Origin: Anthoceros angustus
Lineage: Eukaryota; Streptophyta; Anthocerotopsida; Anthocerotales; Anthocerotaceae
Length of the DNA stretch: 64,000 bases
Direction: 5' to 3'
Assembly: GCA_010909165.1 (NCBI GenBank)
Contig: MU008211.1
Coordinates: 62,001 to 126,000, forward strand
Below are positions 24,391 to 34,800 of the stretch, in pieces. Positions within the stretch are counted from its first letter, which is position 1; each line of letters starts with the position of its first letter. The translations under genes and the position numbers were made by a program. Under the pieces are notes generated by a model. That model searched no databases, was not told the origin of the DNA, and was given only the letters and a program-made list of their open reading frames with translations.

Positions 24391-25530
24391 GGTGTAATAA
24401 AGACGCCGACTTGGGCGTAGTATAAGAGGGCCGAGGCCGCTCAATAAATCATCTTCTCTTGGTGTTGATGCTGCTGCTTGCACCTTGTGTGTCTTCATGC
24501 TAACGTGAGTCGAGTCACCGAAAGCTGCACGACAGCCTCAAGAGATTGATCAAGGTCCCGTGACGACCCTAACGTGGTGGTGGTGTGTGCAGGAGAGCGA
24601 CCGGGGACCCGTGCCCGTGAGCAGGCCCGCCAAACCTGACCGAACGCGTGAGCCGGAGGAACTCCGCGGCGTCTGAGCCGGACGGAGGCCCGGTTGAGCG
24701 GAGGTCGGGGTGTAGCCACTTGCGTTCTTTCCAAGGTTGATGAGCGAGGGAGAGTGATGAGAGGAACGGACTAAAGGGACGAGTGACGGTGGGAACGATA
24801 CGGACGCAAACGGGTCCTTAAACGCTTGGCCACCGGGTCTGCGGTGAACGCAGGAGTTAGGACGAAACGACGATTGCGTGTGTTAAAGTTGAGCTGACGA
24901 GCAAAGTAAGGTGAGAAACGAAACGCTGCAAACGGAGCTTATCATTCTGGGAATGCACTCCTTACTACAACGACACGGATTGTGCCGTGGCGGTGGAGCG
25001 AAATGCCACACAAGAGGAAACAACATTCCTTGTGGAATTGTGTGAGGGTGGCGCCCTTTTATGTGTGTGTGAGAGCGGTTGTGAGGGATCCAAGGAGCTT
25101 TGGTCCCTAGGAATTGGTGTGTGCATGAAGCGTGGAGTGCAAGATAAAGTCCGATCCGCATGCAGTAGCCGCCTGCAGGGATCCACCGCGGCGCAAATAA
25201 GTTGCTAGGGTTTGGCGTGGGACCCACCCCGGTTGCCGTAGCAACTACCCGGTAGTGGTGAGAGCCACCGCGGTAGTAGCTCGGGAACGGAGGTCGTGGA
25301 ATAAGATCGGTGATAGTTGGACAAGTCGGGAAGTAGTAGTAGTTGAGTAGACAGGTAAGAGGAGTGATAGCAGGTAAGTCCTAACTTAGGCGAAGGTCAG
25401 TAGCGATAGAAGTTAGCGTCTCTTGGCACAAACCATTCCCTTGGGAGCGAATCCTAGGCCTACAACGACATTGAGGGTGAATGTGGACCTCATGGTGTCT
25501 CTAGACACAAGTTTCCACCCCACACCATCC
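24390..25530. repeat. Retroelement terminal sequence, LTR-like, shared with 40.9 kb and 50.6-51.5 kb
   Basis: The part 24390-24995 is closely matched in reverse orientation by 50575-51193. The part 25132-25530 is matched in the same orientation by 51197-51545 and in reverse by about 40900-41235. Shared landmarks include ACCATTCCCTTGGGAGCGAA and CCTACAACGACATTGAGGG in the second part, and CAACACCAAGAGAAGAT (reverse strand) plus a TATAAGAGG box near 24421 in the first. The family is probably an LTR retrotransposon; exact LTR ends could not be fixed by eye. Confidence 0.65.
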
Positions 25531-26137
25531 TCGCTCGAGCCCCTTCTGCACCTTCTTCCTGCTCACCCGCCTTTCACAATTCTCTGGTACACTTCGGATC
25601 CGCCGACATAGACTTTACGTCTGGTTTGAGTCTGGCAGTGCCAGGCGGCCTTCTAACCGGTCCTTGCCGCTATCTCGCGACCCTCGTGATGTATACGCTT
25701 ATCACCATTCAAAAGAGGCTGGACATGCTCCTCCTCTGTTGCTCATGACCAGTGGTTTGCTTCTTTGACTTTCCACCTTGGTGGAGAGGTAGCGGCGGGT
25801 CAAACCCGCTTACCATCCGGAGCTTGATGCTATTACTCTCCCCGCCGACGGTTGCCTTCGTGGGGACTGACATGAGCATCCGCGGGTCTTCGCAATGCAC
25901 CCCTCTCCCCACCTCGCCCAGCCTGCCTGCTCTAAATTGGTGGAGCTCCTCTCTTCCCTAGCCCAATCCAAATGGATGATGGGCGTAAGATGCAAGATAT
26001 GATGGCGGCCTAGCCTCTCCACTTCCTCTCGCCAAAGATGGAAAGAGGAGTTTTCCCAAGCAACGAGTCTCCCCTGATATGCATCGCCATTTGATTCGCC
26101 CGTAGCTGGCTGTGGGGGCATATGAGCAGGAGCTCCT

Positions 26138-26254
26138 ACTCCGAGTCATGCGCCAAGATACCGCCTCCTGTTGGAGCTTGGCCCAAAGTCACATCAGCGT
26201 TCTGACCCTCAAGCCGCTCATACTTCAAGACTATCCGAGTTCACCCGCAGCTGC
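26138..26254. repeat. Isolated fragment of the 2.52-kb repeat unit
   Basis: About 117 bp from CGAGTCATGCG to the TCAAGACTAT landmark match 18490-18590 and 21013-21110. It covers the unit junction, not the part where copy 3 breaks off at 22301, so it is a separate dispersed fragment and not the far side of one simple insertion. Confidence 0.8.
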
Positions 26255-26289
26255 CATGAATCTGGACACCCGCTCCTGTATGATGATAT

Positions 26290-26462
26290 TGAGGAGAAAA
26301 GCTGTAGGTGATGCTTGGACTATGCACCCTCTCGTGAAAGTTGGGCTGCTTTTGAATCAACAAAAAACCAAAAGCTGGATTTGCGAAAACCACTGTCCAA
26401 GGATATAGCTGCAGGGCAGCTAGCTTGGCGACTTGGGCAAGATCTCATAATGAAGTTTGGCA
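26290..26462 (+). pseudogene. Possible exon relic of an unidentified gene
   Basis: A plus-strand frame reads ESWAAFESTKNQKLDLRKP and then KDIAAGQLAWRLGQDLIMKFG up to a GTATGTG donor-like site, with a TCTGCAG acceptor-like site about 70 bp later. It has the feel of real protein, but I do not recognise the family and the flanks do not continue the frame. Confidence 0.3.
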
Positions 26463-26529
26463 TGTATGTGTGCCCTTCTTCTTGTTAGGATTTATGCAAT
26501 ATTTTGATCTCTAAGCTTACATCTGCAGA

Positions 26530-27900
26530 TTATCTCTTAATCAAACAGCTTGTAAATTGCAAGATCCATTTTCATCGGTACACTTCACAGATCTCACATA
26601 TATGGTCATGATTCTGTGTGCGCTCCCCATTCTATGTGTGGTGCACACAATTTCCAATAATTGTAGTCCATCATAGTTTATGGGAACTTTGCTTGCTGTG
26701 TTGTGTTGTTGGTCACACTTTGCTTGTTGTATTGTGAGTTGTTGATTATATCTACATTCTCTCTATGCTTTGTTGTCTTTCTTAGGAAATTAAAGATGCT
26801 TGAGGCAATAATTTGTTTTGGTGTCCAACTTTAATGTTTTGATAGCATTCTTGCATGGCTAACTGGGGTCCGAGCTCCCCCAATGAGGACTGTCCATGAC
26901 AAACACAAAAAAACACCGTCCCCTCCATAAATAGGCTTGTAAAACAACGGTATGGCTCAAGGGCCATATAGGGTCTCACACAAGCTGTAACAAGGTAAGG
27001 CCTGCGGAACGAATTCTGCTTTGCTACGCGTGCATACGGGCTTATGGTAATCGCGATGCAGCAAATAGGCATACAGTCATATGGGGGATGTCATACAGAC
27101 AATCATACATATGCCCAGCCTTGGTTCGAACTATGGCACGGGGTGCCGTACGAAGTTCAGAGCAAGCCCGCGCACATACACGCGTCACAGGGTCAAGGGG
27201 CTCAAGCTGGAAAGAGAATGACTTGCTGGTGGTGGCTAACACGAGAGATGAAAACGTCTTTCAGCAACGGGTTTCAAGGCTGTGTGGAAACAAGGTGGTC
27301 ACACCGGCACAGCCTACTGTTGGAAGCGGAGAGAGACACTGATGAGACTCTGCCTCGGAAGCCCAGCTATTCCTACCAGACTTAATACTTCAGCTTGGCA
27401 TGAGTAGCTGACCCCGATCCCTCCACGCCTCTCTACTCCCGTCCACAAAACCAAGCTTCTTCCGCCCGCATCGGCCATGCACTAAACTAAGCAGGCTCTC
27501 TTTCAAACCATTCCGCGGTGAGTCCTAGGAAGCCCCTTCCGTTTCCCATCAGGCCATACTCGACACAAGGCCCCAAGGCACCTGCCAAATGACCCTTCTA
27601 GCTTGGCCGCGGCCGCCGACTGTGCAAAACGGGGCCTCCGGGACAAGTGGTACCGGCCGGTGAAATGGCCGACAGCATTACATCAGCACACAGGCAGCCA
27701 GCCAGGCTGCCACCTCAGATCGGACGTAGGGACATACAGGCCGACAATACCTATGGCCCACCTACTGTCATGGACTCCGAGGAAATCTCAAAATAGACGG
27801 ATTCGGCCGCACACTGTGCTGCTCGGATAAGATCACTGCCTTCACGGACTCCTCTTTGTAGTTTCCATGGAGCTAGATTGCCACATATCTGCCTTTAGTG
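26530..27900. other. Intergenic stretch, no gene seen
   Basis: AT-rich to 26800, then mixed composition. The last few hundred bases before 27909 would be the 3' untranslated region of the heme-binding protein gene on the minus strand. No domain, repeat or RNA gene recognised. Confidence 0.5.
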
Positions 27901-27908
27901 ATCAAAGG

Positions 27909-29390
27909 CTATGAGACTCTACAGGAGGTGGCAAGCGAATGACAACCTTCGTACAGCTCCAGTCCCGGCCTGCCCAACTCCGCTTCTTGGAAGCAAGCGC
28001 ACCTTTTGCTCACCGTGCCCTTGTAAGGGCCCTGGGCAGCTTTCTGCACCTTCCGGGGATACCCAGATTGGCACCAAACCTGGACATGACATCTGGTTAT
28101 TGACTGTGCATGGAACGTGCTGGATGCCGTTGTTGGTAGCTGCATGCTGACCTGAGACCCGTCCTCTGACGACCACCGTGAGTTGCAGTTCACATACGAC
28201 TCCTCGTCGGCCTTCTGATGCTTCGCTTTCTCTGCTCCCACGGCTGCTTGCTTCTCCACATTTAACAACTCAGCACTGGGCTTCCCACCTGAGTCGTAAT
28301 ACCTTCCAACCAGCTTGCCAGCGTATCTGCATTGCAGATGCAGAATAAGAGACAGCAAGGCCGATAGAACGATTCTTCTGCAGCCTACAGCATGTGTAGT
28401 AGTCGGGGTCAGCTGCATACCTGTAATTCTTGTGGTAGAAGCTTCTCCAGTCATCGATGCTCTTGATCTAAATGTGGCATCCACCGCAACATGGTTACAC
28501 AAGCACATGGACAAGAGCATGAGCACCATGTATTAGACAGTCACCTGTAAGGGAGACAGCCCCTCCACTGAGTCAGTGAGACCACCTGCGCAGAGTCCAC
28601 AGATGACTTGAGATCCGACCATGTACTGAATCTGCACTTCGGCACAGAGGTCATTGGTAAAAGAATGGTTACCAGTAAAATCACCGGTCACAAACGCACG
28701 ACTGCCATCCCTGCAACAGACACGAGCAATGGGGAAACAGTGGTCAGCACATACATAAGCGTGCAGAAACATGGCAGAACCGTCTGTGGACAACAGAAGC
28801 ATGGAGTGAGAAACTACCGCCCAGCAAAGTGATGGTATGCTCCACCGGGTCCGTAGTGTTCAGAGCCTTTGCTAACGTCAAAGACGCTCCTGGCCTTGCC
28901 ACAACACACGATACATCCGACAACTCAGCGTCTCACTTCCAGTATCCCAAGGGCAGCCATGACCAGGCTTGCTTCAAACTCCTCATCCATGAGGCTGTCC
29001 TGGAAAGACCCAAAACCTACCCCAAAATGCTCAGACAGATAGCATGCTGTTTGCTGGAACCATCATGCTTGGCAAGTTCTTCCGGTGTCCAAAGCCTCTG
29101 AGATAGAGAACCAGTAAACCCATTCAGCAAACCTGATATTCCACAAGACATCAGCCCAAGAAACCGCCCAGGTGTACCGAATTGCTTGAGTCGGAACCGA
29201 TGAACCGCAATATGACAGCAGCCACCACAACTGCCACAGCGACCGGGATGCATCCCAGAGCAGGATTCTCGGCGATCCCTGCTCCCTTTGCCGCCTCCAG
29301 ATAGCGGCGGATCTCCTCGTCGTCCCGTGCTTCCTCAGAGCTGGACACCGGCCGCCTACGCAGCGCGTCTTTTCCTGACCCATCCGCCAT
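27909..29390 (-). CDS. Neuferricin/CYB5D2-like membrane heme-binding protein (cytochrome b5-like MAPR domain), 8 exons
   Basis: Eight exons join in phase with GT-AG introns: 29178-29390, 29021-29097, 28818-28889, 28673-28710, 28545-28585, 28421-28467, 28152-28326 and 27909-28079, giving 277 residues. Introns are 72-131 bp. Residues about 47-64 form one hydrophobic segment (PVAVAVVVAAVILRF) after a charged N-terminus, predicting a membrane anchor. The cytochrome b5-like domain of the MAPR family follows from about residue 72: RLWTPEELAKHDG, SVFDVSKGSEHYGPGGAYH (with the tyrosines that ligate heme in this family), FAGRDGSRAFVTGDFTGG, GLTDSVEGLSP. The C-terminal part with CNSRWSSEDGSQVWC and SGYPRKVQ is typical of CYB5D2/neuferricin rather than short MAPR proteins. 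Known family role is heme binding, with links to P450 and steroid metabolism in animals; the plant role is open. It is divergent from FKBP15, 97 bp away. Confidence 0.92.
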
Positions 29391-29487
29391 GGAGAACGGT
29401 ATTCCTTTTCAGCAGTCCTATATATATGCACCTCTCTTCTTTTACGGGCAGCTGTTGTTGGGTCGTTGGTGTTGATCACGGGTAACC
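29391..29487. promoter_or_regulatory. Shared 97-bp divergent promoter between the heme-binding gene and FKBP15
   Basis: Only 97 bp separate the two start codons, which face away from each other. A TATATATA run at about 29419-29427 lies about 60-70 bp before the FKBP15 ATG and suits its TATA box. No second clear TATA is seen for the minus-strand gene. Both 5' untranslated regions must be very short or overlap. Confidence 0.7.
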
Positions 29488-30382
29488 ATGGCGTTCCGAA
29501 AGAGTTTGCTAGTAACATTCTCCGTCCTCCTCCTCGCGATCGCAGGTGGGTCCGGCAGGCGTGATCTATTGTTGTGGGTATTCTTTCGGCGGAGCAGCTG
29601 CACATTCCTTCTTGTCGAGTTAACGTGTGGCCATCTCAGTTGTCGCCAAGCAAGAGAAGGAGGTGAAGGAGCTTCAGATTGGGGTGAAGGTACTGACTCA
29701 TTCCCTGCTCTACAATGTGGAGTTCGCTCTCGTGCCCCATGTTCTGATTTGGCCCTGGCGCCTTACAGTTTAAACCCACAACATGCGAACTTCAAGCTCG
29801 TAAGGGGGATACAGTGAAGGTGCACTACAAGGTAGGGTTTTTCTGCTTGCTTTCAAAAGGCTTTGATCCATAGCCTTGTGTGTTCGATCTTAATGTCCGA
29901 GTGCTGCATTGTTTGATCAGGGGACTCTCACAGACGGAACCGTATTCGATTCAAGTTATGAAAGGGGCGATCCTATTGAGTTCGCGTTGGGAGCTGGCCG
30001 GGTGATCAAAGGTGTGTCTCCTGCTGCTGTATCTACCAAAAATACCGGGCGCTTGAGCTAACTACATGATTTTGGTGCTCAGGTTGGGATCAAGGTATCT
30101 TGGGGATGTGTCTGGGGGAGAAGAGGAAACTCAAGATTCCTAGCAAGTTGGGTTACGGAGACAGAGGATCTCCCCCAAAGATTCCAGGTTCCCAGAAGTC
30201 CGGATACCTGCTTTCTCTTTTCATCTGAATTCTTGCTCCTGCTCGTACACGGTTAGTCTTGGCACTGAAATGTTTTGTTGTATGCTGGGGCAGGTGGAGC
30301 CACTCTCATCTTTGACACAGAGTTGGTCGCTGTCAATGGCCTATCCAGTGTTACGAGCTTTCCGGGGCACGATGAGATTTAG
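29488..30382 (+). CDS. FKBP15: FKBP15-type secretory/ER peptidyl-prolyl cis-trans isomerase, 6 exons
   Basis: Exons 29488-29545, 29640-29689, 29769-29831, 29921-30011, 30083-30187 and 30294-30382 join in phase through GT-AG introns of 71-106 bp to give 151 residues, the normal FKBP15 length. Residues 1-19 are a signal peptide ([14 protein letters not shown]). After [12 protein letters not shown] the single FKBP domain has all usual pocket residues: [46 protein letters not shown]. The enzyme isomerises Xaa-Pro bonds and is the rapamycin/FK506-binding type. The C-terminus is HDEI in place of the KDEL/HDEL-like ER signal usual for the family, so ER retention may be weak or altered. It is divergently paired with the heme-binding gene and converges on the next gene, 86 bp between stops. 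Confidence 0.96.
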
Positions 30383-30468
30383 GCTGGATGGTTTTGCGTT
30401 TCGCCTTATGTCTTATGCACTTGGAGCCTAGCGCACATTGTAATTTATCTTCTCATCATGCTCACAAG

Positions 30469-31285
30469 CTATGGCTTGAAGGTGTCGAGTAGGAGGATTG
30501 CAACTTGCTCTGGGTCGGTGTGTAGGAATGAGAATCCTGCTTGGTGTAAAAGCGCGGCCTCTTGTGCTGAGCCTCTCCATGTTCCCGTCTGGTGTGGGAA
30601 CACAAAATGGCATTCAACCTGACCTCCCCTTCCGTCACTTGTTTGATACATTTTCAGGGTGTACTCAATGTTGCCCCGGCTTCCTTTCTTTGTAGTCATG
30701 AGCTGGCTTCCCTTATCAACTGTTTGCAATGCCTGCTTCATTCTTGAGTTACTGGAGGCTACGAGGGGCAGACAGCAGCTGTAGTTCACTGCTCCATCCA
30801 TCCTTGCCTCATAGAACATTTTCTCCTCGTCCGGGGAGAAATTCCAAGTGAGAATAAGGTGGTGGCTTCCGGATCCAGGAACGCATGTCAGCCGGCTCTC
30901 AGCATACGGCAGTAGCCACCGTGTGTACCAAGCATAGATATCTGGAAACCAGCCATTGTGCAAGACAGCCTGCAACCTATTGGATGCCTTGATCGCTCCT
31001 CTCACCAACCTGTCCTCGCCAAACCGCTTTGCTTTGAGCATGAAACTCCCTCCCTCGTTCAGTGCTTCACGTGATAGGACGTGAACTCCTTCGCTCCCAC
31101 AACATAGCACCGGTTTCACCAAAGACTTGAAAATTTGGAGCCGCATATTGAAGTCAAAATGGTCTTTCTTTTGCGTCTTGGACAACAGACATTGTAATGC
31201 GGTGCCTGCTGCAGAGCATCTGTCCTCCTCTTGCTGCCATTTCCTGATTGTACATGATTTTGAGTGCTCAAGCTTGTTGTTATTT
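30469..31285 (-). CDS. Unidentified protein, long terminal exon
   Basis: An open frame reads without a stop from about 31285 to the TAG at 30469, about 270 codons. No ATG begins it; a plausible splice acceptor (TTTCTAG) lies at its upstream edge near 31286, so this looks like the last exon of a split gene. The N-terminal part is Lys/Gln-rich (KLEHSKS, RKWQQEEDR). Then come RLQIFKSLVKPVLCCGSEG, a Trp/Tyr-rich stretch (HNGWFPDIYAWYTRWLLPY), HLILTWNFSPDEEKMFYEAR and a C-terminus with CHFVFPHQTGTW and LLLDTFKP. I do not recognise the family. Upstream exons were not found in the 570 bp before the ABCC stop, which is more likely that gene's 3' untranslated region. It is convergent with FKBP15. Confidence 0.5.
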
Positions 31286-31854
31286 ACATCAATCTAGAAA
31301 TGCAGGAAAGCAGGCGCCTATACACGACGAAAATCAACAAGGCATGCTTAGGTCATCTTTCCAAATGCAAGGTTCCCTGTCACTGACGTGGGACGGAAAG
31401 GATCCTCGAAACGGTACAGTTCTAAGGAATTCAGGCTAGTTCACAGTTTCATTGATCGAAGAGGTAGCAGATAAACCTCTTATCCCTGTCGGGAAGCTTT
31501 CTCCAGATCAGGTACAACGGGCATACTGTCCATAAGCATATGAACAAACAATACACTAACAGTACACTGCATGACCAGGCTACATTCTACACTGCTACCG
31601 GGCAGGTCGTCCCGCCACAGAACGGACCCAACTAAGGCTTCCTTCTGGCGTTCGGCATTCAGCATTTCCCACTGCCATTACGATGTGCACAGACGCCCCT
31701 CTGAAAACTCGTTGCGACAAGGGCACCTACAGGCTATGGTAGTGTCCTTTCCCCCTCCTGAAGGGTTGTGCAAATTTATAGAAACCTCCCTGTCTGTCCA
31801 AAAAAATTTTAAATCTAACATGATGGGGGAAAAGAATTGAGGGGAAGAAGAACC

Positions 31855-34800
31855 TCACTTGTAGAGATTCCTTCGCAGCTGTCGCCCCATTCCTCCCAGA
31901 CCATCGACAACACGGAGCAACGCAGCCCACCACTGGTCCTCAGAAATGCCCCGCCTCTCTAATTCCTCATGTATCTCATTATCATGTTCTCTTAACATGA
32001 TTTCTTGCAACAACTTGGCAGCATCGCGACTGCGCTCAATTATGGTCTCCTGCTGTCCTTCGGCAGCATCACAGAAAGCCTTCAAATCACGGTTTGAGCT
32101 TGTCAAACTCATAGCCAGAGCCCATTTTGCTGCGGTCTCCCATCTTGCAGTAATTCTATCTCTGTCCTGTCCTCGCCGTGCTTCCTGCTCTCTCTTTTCT
32201 TCCAGCGCTTCCAAAACCAGCTGCTGCAAGTGACGAGCATTTGCAGCACCAGTGCTCCTGACCATTCCAGCAAAGTGACTGTCCTCCTTGGCCAGCAGAT
32301 TATAAGGAGTGTCAAACTCAATCACCTGGCCATTGTCAAGGACAAGGATGCGGTCACTGTCAATTATTGTGTTCAACCTGTGGGCAATGATGAGCATCGT
32401 GCAAGATTTGAATTCCTCCCGAATAGTTCTCTGGATAAGTGCATCCGTTGCAACATCTACGGCCGCAGTTGCTTCATCAAGCACCAAAATCTTAGACCTC
32501 CGCAATAGTGCTCGAGCAAGACTTAGAAGTTGTCTTTGCCCCACACTGAAGTTGTCACCCCCCTCCGAAACGTCCATGTCAAGACCAGAAGTGTTGCGTC
32601 TGACAACATCCTTGAGATGCGCCCTTTCCAGCGCCTCCCAGAGATCACCGTCACTGTGCTCGCTAAAAGGATCCAGATTGAACCTGATGGTGCCAGAAAA
32701 CAGGACAGGAACCTGAGGGATAATTCCCAAGTGTCTCCTGTGGTCTGCCAACCCAATGCTGGCAATGACAAGGTTATCAATCAAAATCTGACCATGCTCA
32801 ACCTCCACTATTCGGAAAAGAGCATTCATCATACTCGATTTTCCAGCCCCTGTCCTGCCCACAATCCCAATTTTCTCATGAGGCTTGACACTGAAGGACA
32901 GGTCGTTCAACACTGGAGGCAATTCTGGCCGGTACCGCAGCACAATATCTCGGAACTCTATAGCTCCTGCATCCGGCCAGCCTGGTGGCGGACGAGTGTC
33001 CTCAATAACTAGCGGACCTTCAGGTGGAATGTCAGTGTAGGTTCCAACTCTTTCAACAGCATTGAAACTGGTCTCAGCCACACTGGCAAGGCGCAGGACT
33101 CCCGTCATGAGACTAGTAATGTTTAAAGCGTAGCTCAGAAGCAGACCCATCTGAGGAGCAAATGTTGCTGGGTTAGAGGCTCGAGCAGTCCCCAGTACAG
33201 CCAGAAATGCAGTAACAAAGATCATAAGGCCCCCGAGGAACTCCAGGCGAATACCAAGCCACCGATTTGCGCTCATATTCACGAGAGTGTAGCGCACGTT
33301 GGTGTCCATAGTTGCAGCATTCATATGGGCCATGCGATCATGTGCCTTGAAAGCACGTATGGTGGCCAAACCATTCAAAGCTTCACTGAACTGCGCATAT
33401 ACTGGAGATCGTGTGACTGAATCAAGACGCTTCACCTCACGTGCAGTGGCTTGGAAATATTCATATGCATAGTAGAACATAAGAAGAAGAGGTAACACAG
33501 CCCAAAGGGACAAGGAGCTCACATAACCAATCATGAAGAAGGTGGACATCAACTGGAAAAGCGAGCTCAGGAACATGTTGGTGAAAATTGCAACATTGCG
33601 GTCAATGTCACCTGTGTCCTTGGCAAACCTGTTAATGATTCTACCTATAGGATTGGAGTGAAAAAACGACATGGGTGCCCTCAAAATCGCTCCAAGCATA
33701 CCATCATGCAGGCTCCTAGCAGCAGCCAGACTTGAGAAAACAAGCCAGAAAGAGTTACTAAGGGTGACTAGTACCTGAGAGAAAGATAAGATGGCATAAA
33801 CAGCGTTGTAAAAATTTGGTGAGTGCGATTTGGTTCTCGATACATCGGTCCAGACGCTGAGCCACGCGCTGCTTGAGAGCCTGACCACTTCTGCCGAAAC
33901 ATAAAGGCAAAACAGAACGGCAATCACCCAAGCTCCACCTGCTGCAGCCTGGTATCTGCGCAGTACTTTGGCACTGATGACCCCGGTTTCTCTTTCCTCA
34001 GTTTTGATCAACACCGACTTTGCCTTAGTCTCTACAACCTTGTTACTAGGCTTCTTGGAAAAGCTGGGAGCCCTTGTCACTTCACCACCATTCAGTACTA
34101 CAAGGTTTGCCTCAGGCGAGCTACCTTCAGCAGCATCGTGATTGGTATCCATTGACACCTCCTGCTCAGCATCCTCCAGACTTCCCGCATTCTCCATCAG
34201 CAGCTTAAACAGAGGACCATTTTCCAACAGTTCCTCAAACGTACCCTGCTCCCTCACGGCTCCTTCATGGACAAGAAAGACCTTGTCCACATGGGCCAGA
34301 AAATGCAGTTGATTTGTAGCAAAAACAATGGTCTTGCCCTTCAACTCTTCCTTCATACAGGTCTCAAACACCTGCTTCGCCACATGTGCATCCAGAGCAC
34401 TGAGAGGATCATCGAACAGATAGACATCGGCATCTGCGTACACTGCCCTAGCAATGGACACCCGCTGTTTCTGCCCACCACTGATGTTCACACCTCGCTC
34501 TCCAATCTCTGTAAGGTCACCACCTGGAAGAAGCTGCAAGTCGTGCTCCAATGCACTGACCTTTATTGCTCTGCTATACCGAACGGGGTCGAAGGGAAGG
34601 CCAAACAAAACGTTGTCCCGGACCGTTGCATTGAAAATCCACGATACTTGTGGCACATAAGCTACATTCCCTCTAATAACGGCTTCGCTGGTCGCAACAG
34701 GTGGCATCTCACACAACATGGCGCTAAGAAGAGATGACTTACCCTCTCCAGTTCCTCCAACCACGGCAACACAGCTGCCTACCGGCACATCCAGGTTGAT

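Noticed and set aside
22302-26138. Simple insertion of one retroelement into copy 3 of the 2.52-kb repeat
   Set aside because: The repeat fragment at 26138-26254 is from a different part of the unit than the breakpoint at 22301, and no target duplication is seen.
30469-31185. Non-LTR reverse transcriptase tail (RLQIFKSLVKPVL resembles the thumb region)
   Set aside because: The following 200 residues do not fit any LINE protein and no catalytic RT motif lies upstream.
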